From: an uncultured Thermogutta sp.
Lineage (GTDB): Bacteria > Planctomycetota > Planctomycetia > Pirellulales > Thermoguttaceae
DNA: 33,041 nt
NCBI GenBank assembly: GCA_937128505.1
Contig: CAKZMM010000070.1
Coordinates: 1 to 33,041, forward strand
Direction: 5' to 3'
The position numbers were made by a program, and so were the translations under genes. This document shows, one piece after another, positions 1-8,359 of this stretch. The stretch's first letter is position 1. Every line of letters starts with the position of its first letter. Under the pieces are notes generated by a model that was not told where the DNA came from, searched no databases, and saw only the letters and a program-made list of their open reading frames with translations.

Positions 1-78
1 TCTTGACAATTTTTCTCCTCATGTTCTCTTGACAATTTTTCTCCCGATGTCCTCTTGACAATCTTCTCCTGCACTCCA
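1..78. repeat. Three tandem 26-bp repeats, each with TTGACA
   Basis: Three copies begin at 1, 27 and 53, so the period is 26 bases. Each starts TCTTGACAAT and continues with a T/C-rich stretch. Copies 1 and 2 differ at three positions (19, 20 and 25 of the unit). Copy 3 is more diverged and fits best with a one-base gap. The array touches the window edge, so further copies may lie to the left. Every copy contains a perfect sigma70 -35 hexamer (TTGACA), but no convincing -10 box sits at the right distance. It could be a regulatory array, the end of a mobile element with multiple terminal repeats, or a simple tandem expansion. Confidence 0.85.
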
Positions 79-140
79 TCGACTGCGGAGCAATCGAAGT
101 CAAACCAGGTGTTTTCGCGGGAATGGGTGCCGCATTACGA

Positions 141-165
141 AAAAGCGATCTTTCGAATCGCTTTT
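141..165 (-). terminator. Hairpin with T-run after the dehydrogenase gene
   Basis: A perfect inverted repeat has 9-base arms AAAAGCGAT and ATCGCTTTT around a 7-base loop. It starts about 15 bases past the stop codon of the minus-strand dehydrogenase gene. Read on the minus strand, the right arm ends in a run of T, as in an intrinsic terminator. The stem is only moderately GC-rich, so it may be weak. Confidence 0.55.
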
Positions 166-179
166 CCTAATCGCAGCGA

Positions 180-1193
180 TTAGTTCACCACATTTCGGAG
201 GGGTTGGCCGAGGATCGCACGGCGGCATGCTTCCGCGGTCTTACGCCGCATCTCGTGAAACCCTTCTTCGCAGTAGAAAGCTGCATGCGGGTTCAGGATC
301 AAGCGATGATGGGCAGGGTGCCCCGGATCTCGCCAGGCCCGAATTAACGGATCATCATCCCGTGGAGGTTCCTCTTCAAGCACATCCAAACCCGCCCCGG
401 CCAAATGACCCTGCTCCAATCCTTCGAGCAAGGCTCCTTGATCGACGATGGGCCCCCGTGCCGTGTTTACCAAGTAGGCACCACGGGGCAGTAGCCCGAT
501 GGCTCGGCGATCGATCATGTGTCGGGTCTCTTCAGTGAGGGGGCAGTGAATACTCAGCACAAAAGATTCGGGGAGCAACTCTTCTAGCGATTCAGCGCGG
601 TGGACGCCTAAGGCCTTATCGTAACCGTCGGGTTTGTACGGATCATAGAAGAGGACCTCCATTCCGAGGGCTTTGGCCCGGAGGGCAGCGGCGGTGCCAA
701 TTCGCCCCAATCCAATTACTCCGAAGACCCTTCCACGCAGCCGAAAGACGGGAACGGCCAATTTGTAGCTCCAGGGGCCTGCGGCTGCCCGAAGCTGCGA
801 ATTCATCAGATGAACCCCGCGCGTCAAAGCCAGGGTCATGGCCAAGGCCGTGTCGGCGACTTCTTCGGAGCCATAATCCGGAATGTTAACGACGGGAATT
901 CCCCGGCTCCTGGCGAATTGAATGTCGACATTATCAAACCCCACGCCGGCTCGCACGATGACTCGGCACTGATTCAATCGGGTTATCGTCGGTTCACGAA
1001 GTTCAACAGCATGATAAATGATGAGAGCGAAAGCCGCTTCTACCTTTCCCCATAATTCCCGTTCGGATTTGGCGCCCAAGGCGGCAAGGTCGGCCAATGA
1101 GCCCAAAACCTCCCGCTCGATGTGTAAATCATCCGTCACAAAATCCGTAATGAAGACTTTCGGTTTAGCGGTCACAGATACAGTCCCTTGCAT
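180..1193 (-). CDS. D-isomer-specific 2-hydroxyacid dehydrogenase, CtBP-like
   Basis: This is an NAD-dependent oxidoreductase of the 2-hydroxyacid dehydrogenase family (337 aa from this start), cytosolic, interconverting a 2-hydroxy acid and a 2-keto acid. The opening KPKVFITDF and the layout resemble the C-terminal-binding-protein branch. The Rossmann motif GLGRIG lies at residues 161-166, with an acidic residue in FYDPY (D184) that would favour NAD over NADP. The family catalytic triad is visible: R246 (in NTARGP), E275 (in VLEEEPP) and H303 (in NPHAAFY). The true substrate cannot be read from sequence; phosphoglycerate, glyoxylate and lactate-like acids are all used in this family. The chosen ATG at 1193 lies close to the conserved start. 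A GTG at 1223 would add ten residues, and neither start has a clear Shine-Dalgarno. A weak promoter-like pair (TTGACT at 1259-1264, T/A-rich box near 1236-1241, minus strand) lies upstream. The gene stands alone. Confidence 0.93.
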   Translation of the reverse strand: MQGTVSVTAKPKVFITDFVTDDLHIEREVLGSLADLAALGAKSERELWGKVEAAFALIIYHAVELREPTITRLNQCRVIVRAGVGFDNVDIQFARSRGIPVVNIPDYGSEEVADTALAMTLALTRGVHLMNSQLRAAAGPWSYKLAVPVFRLRGRVFGVIGLGRIGTAAALRAKALGMEVLFYDPYKPDGYDKALGVHRAESLEELLPESFVLSIHCPLTEETRHMIDRRAIGLLPRGAYLVNTARGPIVDQGALLEGLEQGHLAGAGLDVLEEEPPRDDDPLIRAWRDPGHPAHHRLILNPHAAFYCEEGFHEMRRKTAEACRRAILGQPLRNVVN

Positions 1194-1967
1194 TAGCGGC
1201 TTGGTGGAGTCGCGACAAAACACAATACATGCGATTAAAAACGATGCTTCTGAGCGAAAGTCAAATCAATGCCTGTGGGGAAAGAGCTAAGAACCCTCTT
1301 ATTCCTGCACTTTCCCTAGAGACGTTTGCCTCTTCTGCACGTTCCTGGGTCAAAGACGCGTGTTCAGCTCCCTCCTTAAAAACGGATGCATCACCATTTC
1401 GGCAGGCGGGGCAAAACCGCAGCCTAACCGCCACCAATTCGGTCGAGTTAATCGTAGCCAAGATAATCGAAATTGTGGATTCAACAAGTCGGGATTGTCG
1501 GATTTTACCAATCGCCGGCAGTATCGGTGGCAGAATTGACGAGTAGTTGGAAATTTCTCGCACGGCGGGAACTCGCTTCGGCATCCGGTTGGGCAAGCCG
1601 GATGCGTATTCGTGGCAAAAAGCGTCGCCTTATCGCTCCTTCCCCGGTGCTTTATAATCTGTGTAGGAAAGGCTGGAAGGAAATGAAGAACGAGGCCGTT
1701 GAAATTTCGGCAGTAGATGGTGTCGAGTAGTTTTTTTGCGAAGCACATGTTCCCGCGATTTCTTTTGACCGGGAAAAAGCTTGCCCGTCCGAGGTTAGAA
1801 ACAATCATGCAACAAACGGGGGAGTTTGTTCTTTCCTTAGTTTTCAAAGATGGTTCACGCCTCGGCTGAGCACCAATATGACGAATATTGTTATTCTTAC
1901 GTCTCGAGACTACCGGTCGCAGCGCGCGGTGCTCTAGAGCGCTCAGCTTTTTGGCGGCACGACGAAG
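1194..1967. other. Gene-poor spacer upstream of hydE
   Basis: Overlapping open frames occur on both strands, but none looks like a real protein: compositions are Arg/Ser/Cys-rich, there is no ribosome-binding site and no family was recognised. An 8-base perfect inverted repeat (GCATCCGG / CCGGATGC, 1581-1605, 9-base loop) is present without a T-run. The spacer separates the minus-strand dehydrogenase from the plus-strand hyd genes, so promoters for both probably lie here. None could be fixed with confidence. Confidence 0.6.
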
Positions 1968-3209
1968 ATGCCCTTTTCACGAATTAATCCGAGCGAAGTG
2001 ATCCACTGGCTGGTTGAGAGGGATTCTCAACGCCTGGAGGAATTGTGGTATCGTGCGGACTCGGTTCGTCGGCAATTCGTCGGCGATGCGGTTTACTTGC
2101 GGGGATTGATCGAGATATCCAATTACTGCGTCCGATGGTGTGCATACTGCGGTCTTAGGGCCCCGAATGCGAGCCTGCCCCGTTATCGGATGAGTCCGGC
2201 GGAGATCTTGGAGGCCGCCCGGCTCGCCGCCCAATTGGGTTTCGGTACAGCGGTCCTTCAGGCGGGCGAGGACCTGCAACTCGATGGCCCGACGATTGCA
2301 GCAATCATTCGAAAAATTAAGGCCGAGTTTGGCCTGGCCATCACATTGAGTCTGGGAGAACGAACGAACGATGAACTAAAGATTTGGCGGGAAGCGGGGG
2401 CGGACCGTTATCTTCTACGGTTCGAAACCTCGCACCCGGCGCTTTATCCGCGGTACCATCCACCGCGTGCCGATGGATGGTGCCGCGATCGGCTTGAAAT
2501 GCTCGGCGCGCTAAGGCAGCTCGGTTACGAAGTCGGGAGTGGTGTGATGATCGGTTTGCCGGGGCAGACTTTCGCGGATTTGGCAAACGATCTGCTCCTT
2601 TTTGCGCAGTTGGATTTAGATATGATCGGGTGCGGACCTTACATCCCGCATCCGGCAACTCCTTTGGCTCGGGAAGTTGAAGACTCCCCGGGGATAGGAC
2701 GGCAATCCTCCAGAGGAGACTACATCGGACTGAGTGCCTTTGTCCAAAACGCGGCGTTGCTGCCACAAAGCCCGAGGCAATCGAGCGGCTTCGACGGGTG
2801 TTCCGTGAGAAGCTTTTTGCCCGGGGATCAAGTGCCGAATGATGAATTGACTACCTATAAGGTGATCGCCCTTTCGCGGTTACTTTGTCCGGAGGCCAAT
2901 ATCCCGGCAACGACGGCTTTAGCGACGCTGAATCCGCAGCGGGGCCGCGAGCTGGGTCTTCAGCGCGGCGCAAACGTGATTATGCCGAACCTTACGCCGG
3001 CCCAATACCGGAAGTACTACGAAATCTATCCCAATAAGGCCTGTGTCCTCGAATCTCCGGAGGACTGCTACCGGTGTTTAAAGCACCGGATCGAATCGAT
3101 CGGCAGGTACATTGGGCAAGGGCCCGGTAGCTCGGTGGCCTTTCGCCGCCGTAATAAGTCGCTTGCCACGGAGGCTTCTGTGCCCCACGCTTCCGCTGGT
3201 CAACGGTGA
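1968..3209 (+). CDS. hydE: HydE, [FeFe]-hydrogenase H-cluster radical SAM maturase
   Basis: HydE is a cytosolic radical-SAM enzyme that, together with HydG and HydF, builds the 2Fe subcluster of [FeFe]-hydrogenase. It is linked to formation of the dithiomethylamine bridge and acts on a HydG-derived iron-cysteine product. The radical-SAM CX3CX2C motif is C54, C58 and C61 (CVRWCAYC). A second, non-essential cluster motif CX7CX2C is present at C359, C367 and C370, matching the Thermotoga enzyme pattern. Conserved HydE stretches IPHPATPL, NIPATTAL and ANVIMPN are readable. At 413 aa it is longer than the roughly 350 aa usual for the family. The excess is an in-frame insert of about 50 residues near 236-289, between IPHPATPL and the conserved helix before NIPATTAL. 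The ATG at 1968 has no obvious Shine-Dalgarno. hydG and hydF follow on the same strand. Confidence 0.95.
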   Translation: MPFSRINPSEVIHWLVERDSQRLEELWYRADSVRRQFVGDAVYLRGLIEISNYCVRWCAYCGLRAPNASLPRYRMSPAEILEAARLAAQLGFGTAVLQAGEDLQLDGPTIAAIIRKIKAEFGLAITLSLGERTNDELKIWREAGADRYLLRFETSHPALYPRYHPPRADGWCRDRLEMLGALRQLGYEVGSGVMIGLPGQTFADLANDLLLFAQLDLDMIGCGPYIPHPATPLAREVEDSPGIGRQSSRGDYIGLSAFVQNAALLPQSPRQSSGFDGCSVRSFLPGDQVPNDELTTYKVIALSRLLCPEANIPATTALATLNPQRGRELGLQRGANVIMPNLTPAQYRKYYEIYPNKACVLESPEDCYRCLKHRIESIGRYIGQGPGSSVAFRRRNKSLATEASVPHASAGQR

Positions 3210-3836
3210 GAGTGCTCCGGAAGCACACGGGGCAGGAAACGGCAGGTTTGGTGCGCCCGGTGGTTAAAGACGTCAGAAGACCGTTTGAAGTGCAGCGTAA
3301 CCGCTTCGCGTTTTGGAGTGAGATTTACCGCATGTCTTCGTGCCAGTGGGGTGGTGGTGAATGATTCGTTGACGGGATGTGGAACGAAAAGTGTGCAAAA
3401 GATGTTTTTTTGAAGTGCGATGCCGTTTCGGAAGCTTCTTTGCCCGAATGTGGAAGTAAAGGCGTTCAAGAGATGGTCGGTTCGCGTAAGCTGCGAAATG
3501 TGCAAGAGCTTTATCAGGGGGAGCGATTTAGCGCGTTACTTTGTAAGGCGCCCAAGGCTTTGGAGAATTCGAGGGTTCCTTGGTACTGTGTAGCTTGTCG
3601 GCGGGTATTTTCGCGAGGTTCAGCAACGTTGTGGGGTGTGGTTGAGGCGGAGACCGGGAAGAAGGGGCAGCATTCGACCGAGGTTTTTTTCCGGAGGAAG
3701 TTGACCTCCATTGAGACCCAGTACCCTTATACCTTTGGCGGCACCGGTCGATAGCTAACGATCGCAAGAAAATTTATATACGACAAGAGTCTCAGCAATC
3801 CTTTGGTTTGCGGCGAAAACAAGAAAGCGGTTAAAA
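3210..3836. other. Spacer between hydE and hydG
   Basis: About 630 bases without a convincing gene. A 125-codon frame on the plus strand (3377-3754) is Cys- and Arg-rich, lacks a ribosome-binding site and matches no family I know. No strong hairpin with a T-run was found after hydE, so read-through to hydG remains possible. Confidence 0.55.
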
Positions 3837-5264
3837 ATGTCAACTCGATTCATTTCAAAGCAGCTCAGCCGAAGCGGTTACGATTTCATTGACGAGGACT
3901 ATTTCGGCGAATTGCTTTCAAAAACAAGGGTGGATCGGCATCGATTCCGCGAAGTGATCGCCAAAAGCTTATCCAAGGAGCCCCTTAGCGTTGAAGAAAC
4001 TGCCGTCTTGCTTCAGGCTGATGAGCCCGAGTATTGCGAAGAGCTTTTTGCGGCGGCGCGTCGGCTCAAAGAAGCCGTGTATGGCAATCGGGTTGTGCTT
4101 TTTGCACCGCTTTATATCGGCAGTGAATGTACGAATGATTGCGTCTATTGCGGTTTTCGGCGTTCGAATCCGGCGGCCCGCCGTCACACGCTAAGTCCAA
4201 TTGAGATTCGCGCGGAAGTGGAGGCCTTGCTTGATCGGGGACACAAGCGGCTCATTTTGGTTTTCGGTGAGCATCCCCTTTATTCACCGGAATTCATTGC
4301 CGACTGCGTCCGCCGGGTGTATGCCTGCAAACGTCCGCGAGGGGAGATCCGCCGCGTCAATATCAATGCGGCACCGCTGGACCACGAGGGGTTTCGGACG
4401 GTGAAGGCCGCGGGAATCGGCACCTACCAGATCTTTCAAGAGACCTATCATCACGAGACGTACGCCCGCTGTCATCCGCGGCATACTCGTAAGGGGGATT
4501 ACCTGTGGCGTTTGGACGCCGTGGCCCGAGCCATTGAAGCAGGGGCCGATGACGTGGGAATCGGCTCCCTTTTTGGCCTCTATGATTGGCGGTTTGAAGT
4601 GCTGGGTTTGGTGGCCCATTCGCTTCATTTGCAGAAGCACTATTCGGTGGGTCCGCATACGATCAGCTTTCCGCGGCTGCGGCCAGCAAGTGGCGTCCAA
4701 TCAGACGAGGCGTACCGCGTCTCCGATGCGGAGTTCAAACGTCTTGTTGCCATCCTTCGCCTCGCGGTGCCTTATACGGGGCTGATCCTCACGGCTCGGG
4801 AACCTGCCCCCTTACGCCGGGAACTTTTGGGGTTTGGTGTTTCGCAGATTGACGCGGGTAGCCGTATTGAAATTGGGGGATATAGCCGGGCCGCCGATAC
4901 CCAAGTTCTTGAGAATGAGCAATTCGAGTTGGGGGATTTGCGGTCGCTCGATGAGGTGATCCGCGAGCTCATCACCGATGGCTATATCCCCAGTTTTTGC
5001 ACCGCTTGCTACCGCTTAGGGCGTACCGGGGAACAATTCATGGAGTTTGCGATCCCGGGGTTTATCCGGCGTTTTTGTACGCCGAATGCGCTGACAACCT
5101 TGATGGAATATCTGGCCGATTACGCATCGTGGGAGACTTATCAGCGTGGCAAGGAATTGATAGCCCGAGAGTTGGAAAAGCTTCCGGAAGGCAGACGAAA
5201 GCAGGAGCTCATCAGTCGGCTGAAACGCATCGAGACCAGCGAGGAAAGGGATTTGTTCTTTTGA
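3837..5264 (+). CDS. hydG: HydG, tyrosine lyase making CO and CN for the H-cluster
   Basis: HydG is a radical-SAM enzyme that splits L-tyrosine to p-cresol and dehydroglycine and converts the latter to the CO and CN- ligands, delivered on an Fe(CO)2CN-cysteine synthon. The N-terminal cluster motif CX3CX2C is C98, C102 and C105 (CTNDCVYC). The HydG-specific C-terminal auxiliary cluster motif CX2CX22C is exact at C388, C391 and C414, which distinguishes it from the thiamine enzyme ThiH. The length (475 aa) is normal for the family, with no insert. The ATG at 3837 follows a purine-rich AAGAAAGCGG stretch that may serve as a weak ribosome-binding site. It lies between hydE and hydF on the same strand, as expected for a maturation cluster. 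Confidence 0.97.
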   Translation: MSTRFISKQLSRSGYDFIDEDYFGELLSKTRVDRHRFREVIAKSLSKEPLSVEETAVLLQADEPEYCEELFAAARRLKEAVYGNRVVLFAPLYIGSECTNDCVYCGFRRSNPAARRHTLSPIEIRAEVEALLDRGHKRLILVFGEHPLYSPEFIADCVRRVYACKRPRGEIRRVNINAAPLDHEGFRTVKAAGIGTYQIFQETYHHETYARCHPRHTRKGDYLWRLDAVARAIEAGADDVGIGSLFGLYDWRFEVLGLVAHSLHLQKHYSVGPHTISFPRLRPASGVQSDEAYRVSDAEFKRLVAILRLAVPYTGLILTAREPAPLRRELLGFGVSQIDAGSRIEIGGYSRAADTQVLENEQFELGDLRSLDEVIRELITDGYIPSFCTACYRLGRTGEQFMEFAIPGFIRRFCTPNALTTLMEYLADYASWETYQRGKELIARELEKLPEGRRKQELISRLKRIETSEERDLFF

Positions 5265-5813
5265 TCCTCGGCAAATACTTTTTTCGAGCGTGATGATTAG
5301 GAGATGATCGGGGGGCATGCGAGAAATGTATTGACGTCAGCTAAATCGGGGGTGGGACCCGGGAGATGCCGTTGGTGAAAGATAAAGATGCAGTGTCTCA
5401 TGCAGTTGCAGTTTCAAATGCAGCCACTACCTGATCAAGGGAGGTATGCTCAGCGTTTTGCCGGATATGGTCAAGTGCGAAATGAAATGGTCTTTCGATA
5501 CTAGCGGTACGAGTCTGTGCTTTGTGTTTTCTAGTGTCTCGATATGCTGTCAGTCTTTAACCTTGCGATGAGTGCTTTCAAGCTGCCCTCATCGTTTTTT
5601 GTCTTGAGCCGTTAGCGGATGGGAAAGCGGCTCGAGAGAATGTGCTGATTTAACGTTCGTTAGAGCCCGTTGGTTCCGGGGTCCAATCACCCGTCAGTCT
5701 CTGTGCTTGTGGCTACGATTTATTGATTTGAATCGGCAAGGCTTAGAGCCCTCTTTTTATGGCTAGGGGTGAAGCCGCGAGATTTCGCGGTTTCCAAGGA
5801 GGTTAGTCATCGG
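5265..5813. other. Spacer between hydG and hydF
   Basis: This spacer holds no convincing gene. Besides the terminator-like element at 5566-5600, a second inverted repeat lies at 5603-5636 (CTTGAGCCG / CGGCTCGAG, one G-T wobble). Two consecutive hairpins suggest that transcription is punctuated here and that hydF may have its own promoter, although no clear promoter boxes were found. Confidence 0.55.
5566..5600 (+). terminator. Intrinsic terminator-like hairpin after hydG
   Basis: Arms CGATGAG (5566-5572) and CTCATCG (5588-5594) are perfectly complementary. They are followed at once by six T (5595-5600). The loop contains a smaller GCTT/AAGC stem. It lies about 300 bases past the hydG stop codon. 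Confidence 0.6.
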
Positions 5814-7076
5814 ATGTATCGTGGGGTCTCGAAAGGATTTCGGTTACACATCGGTATTTTCGGTCGACGAAATGCCGGAAAATCATCGCTTCTGAATGCA
5901 CTGGTAAGACAGGAAGTATCGGTGGTTTCGGAGATTGCCGGGACCACTACGGATCCGGTAGAAAAGCCGATGGAGCTGCTCCCATTGGGACCGGTGCTTT
6001 TCATCGACACCGCCGGAATTGACGACGAAGGGGCCCTGGGACAGCTCCGAATCGAGAAAACGCGGAAAATCTTTGACCGTACCGACCTCGCCATCATTGT
6101 GGCTGCCGAGGGCGAGTGGGGCCCGTTTGAGCAAATGCTTGTCGACGAATTCCGCGACCGTCAGGTTCCTGTGCTTGTCGTTTTTAATAAAGCCGATTTG
6201 GGCACGCCATCGCCGGAGGTGATCTCGCAGCTTGAATCGCAGGAGCTTCGCTGGGTCTTTACTGTGGCTTCTCGGAAGGAAGGGCTCGATCAGGTGCGGG
6301 ACGCTTTGGTGGCTCTTGCCCCGGAACACTGGCTGAAAAGCCGTCCGATCATCAATGATTTAGTCCCGGAAAATTCGCTGGTGATCTTGGTGGTTCCGAT
6401 CGATAAGGAAGCCCCTAAGGGACGATTGATCCAACCGCAAGTGCAAACACTCCGGGAATTGCTTGATGGAAATCGCGTAGCGTTGGTCGTCAAGGAACAC
6501 CAACTGGCTGATGCCTTGCGTCGACTTCGAGAGCCGCCTGCTTTGGTAGTAACCGACTCGCAAGCCTTTGCCGAAGTAGCGGCCCAGACACCGCTGGAGG
6601 TGCCACTGACGGGGTTTTCGATCCTGTATGCCCGGCAAAAGGGTGACCTTGAGGAGTTGGTGCGCGGCGTGATGGCCCTCGACCGGCTTCGGCCGGGTGA
6701 TCATGTCCTTGTGGCCGAAGCGTGCAGCCACCACCCGATTGAAGAGGATATTGGCCGCGTAAAGATTCCCCGTTGGGTAGAGAAACGGGTCGGCGGGCCG
6801 CTAAGATGGCAAACGGTGCAGGGGCACGATTTTCCCGAGGATCTTTCCCCGTTTAAGCTTGTTATTCACTGTGGGGCCTGCATGTGGAATCCTCGAGAAT
6901 TGCTCAGCCGGATTTGGTACTGCCGAAAGGCAGCGGTGCCCATCACGAACTACGGTCTGGCGATCGCGCATCTTGTGGGGATTTTACCGCGAGCGCTTTC
7001 TCCATTTCCCGAACTCCGGGAGCTCGTTTCGGCGATGACAGCTGATGGAGTGCCGAGGGCTTCGGCCGCAAAATAA
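5814..7076 (+). CDS. hydF: HydF, scaffold GTPase for H-cluster assembly
   Basis: HydF binds GTP and an Fe-S cluster and serves as the scaffold on which HydE and HydG products become the 2Fe subcluster before transfer to the hydrogenase. The N-terminal GTPase domain shows G1 GRRNAGKSS (17-25), the G2 threonines in GTTTDPV, G3 DTAG (65-68) and G4 NKAD (125-128). The middle dimerisation domain contains IVPIDKEAPKGRLIQPQV-like family sequence. The C-terminal cluster ligands form the HydF pattern CxH...HCxxC: C304, H306, H352, C353 and C356. The length of 420 aa is normal. The ATG at 5814 is preferred because AAGGAGG lies at 5796-5802, 11 bases upstream, and homologues start there; a GTG at 5769 in the same frame would add 15 residues. 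It completes the maturase trio. Confidence 0.96.
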   Translation: MYRGVSKGFRLHIGIFGRRNAGKSSLLNALVRQEVSVVSEIAGTTTDPVEKPMELLPLGPVLFIDTAGIDDEGALGQLRIEKTRKIFDRTDLAIIVAAEGEWGPFEQMLVDEFRDRQVPVLVVFNKADLGTPSPEVISQLESQELRWVFTVASRKEGLDQVRDALVALAPEHWLKSRPIINDLVPENSLVILVVPIDKEAPKGRLIQPQVQTLRELLDGNRVALVVKEHQLADALRRLREPPALVVTDSQAFAEVAAQTPLEVPLTGFSILYARQKGDLEELVRGVMALDRLRPGDHVLVAEACSHHPIEEDIGRVKIPRWVEKRVGGPLRWQTVQGHDFPEDLSPFKLVIHCGACMWNPRELLSRIWYCRKAAVPITNYGLAIAHLVGILPRALSPFPELRELVSAMTADGVPRASAAK

Positions 7077-8359
7077 TGGCCTCTTGGGGCGAAGGCACGA
7101 TCGGGGAAAGGCTTGCGAGAAGAAGGAAAGCGTCTTTCCCTTTCATGCGGCTTGTGCCTTTCTTGGAGCTTGTGCTCGATAACTGCAAGCGGAAGGCGAG
7201 CTGCACGAGCATTACGCCGTGCATGCCAGAGGAGAGAAGCCGCGTTTCTGAGCTTTCGATTCCCCCTGCGGCCTGTTTCCAATCGGTACAAGTTGGGAAC
7301 CTGGGAACTTGGGAACCAGTGACAAGCGGGGACCTCGTGAAAGCCTATCGTTCAACCTGGATGCCTGGAGTACTTTTCCACGCGTTTCGAGAAGGATCTC
7401 TCTTCCACCAATTGTTTTTCAACGTCGTGGACACGCTCAGAATCGTAAACGAACACACGGTTGTAGCGAAAGATTAGGAAAAATCTCGCCTTCAAGGCGC
7501 GTCGGACCATGATGGGAACTTGATAGGTCAGGACCGCCTCAGGGTTTACAATCGCTGTGCCCCACTCAGCAGGGGAGGCGGACGCTGATTTGGCTTGAAG
7601 TTCTTCAATTTAGACAGCCAAGCCGGACCAGAGTGCGACGCGATTGTTGCGGGCGCGCTCGTCGCGCGAGTTGATGGAGCCGTGATGGATTACGCCGTAA
7701 AAGACGCGCATTTCTGGCACATCTTGCACCGGTGAAGGGGCGGCGGGCACTGGAGCAATTCCGGGGAAAGAGCCTTCTGTAGGTCCAAGGCAAGGCAAAA
7801 GAACCTCTCGGCGGAAGCCTTTTTTTCCGACGACAAAGGAAGCCCACTGCCGCGGTTGCGGTAGCTTACCCAGATCCTACCCCCGGCGAGTAACCAACCG
7901 GAAGCGGCCCGGAGGCGACCGCTTTGCCCGTCTGCCGTTGAGGTATTTGTGAGATATGGGGTCAGTTGACTTCTTTGTGAGAGGTGGCATAAGTCATGTC
8001 ATCCCTCCTTTGCCGGCGGCACCGTAATTGCTGGATAACTCGCAGCTCGGCGACGTCGTGCCAAAGCCAAGTAGCGAGGGGTCGGATCCTTCCTAAAGTA
8101 CTTCCCAACCACGTTTAACTGCACGGAAAAATCCGGGGTTAGATCCCGACCTTTAACGGATTGTGCGGCAGCGGTCATCCCGGGCTTCAAGAGTACACCC
8201 TCGTCAAGGGCTTCACAGGTTTGACAACGCCTCCCCCAGAAAGTAGCCTTAAGACTGTCTTCGCTTGAGGTGGATTTGGCAAGTTGGGGGAGCGGGCAAG
8301 AAACGCGGTGGACAGAGTAAACAGTCATCCTTTTGGTTGAGCAAGTCGGAGGTATAGTC
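7077..8359. other. Long gene-poor region after hydF
   Basis: About 1.3 kb without a confident gene. A 133-codon frame starting at the hydF stop (7076-7477) has an implausible composition and no known motif. A small hairpin (GGAAAG / CTTTCC, 7125-7139) lies about 50 bases past hydF and could slow transcription. The most protein-like stretch is on the minus strand at 7610-7876 and is listed separately. No hydrogenase fragment is recognisable here. Confidence 0.5.
7610..7876 (-). pseudogene. Protein-like open frame, possible gene remnant
   Basis: An 88-codon frame runs from just after a TAG (7877-7879) to a TAA at 7610. Its reading has a natural mix of hydrophobic and charged residues (for example QWASFVVGKKGFRREVLLP and MRVFYGVIHHGSINSRD), unlike the Arg/Ser-rich noise frames nearby. 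There is no ATG near the start and no ribosome-binding site. The frame continues upstream of the TAG in an Arg-rich stretch, so it may be the decayed C-terminal end of a larger gene. No family was recognised. It could also be chance in GC-rich DNA. Confidence 0.25.

Noticed and set aside
1-78. CRISPR array
   Set aside because: The repeats are directly adjacent with no variable spacers and are too short in period.
1350-1847. 165-codon minus-strand frame upstream of hydE
   Set aside because: It is rich in Arg, Cys and Pro, has no ribosome-binding site or known motif, and overlaps equally poor frames on both strands.
3377-3754. 125-codon frame between hydE and hydG
   Set aside because: Cysteines are scattered without a metal-binding pattern, there is no Shine-Dalgarno, and no family resemblance was found.
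3837-5264. ThiH (thiamine tyrosine lyase) instead of HydG
   Set aside because: The exact C-terminal CX2CX22C motif and the hydE/hydF neighbours fit HydG.
7076-7477. 133-codon frame overlapping the hydF stop
   Set aside because: The ATGG overlap looks like coupling, but the sequence is featureless, contains a repetitive GNLGTWEP-type stretch and has no motif.
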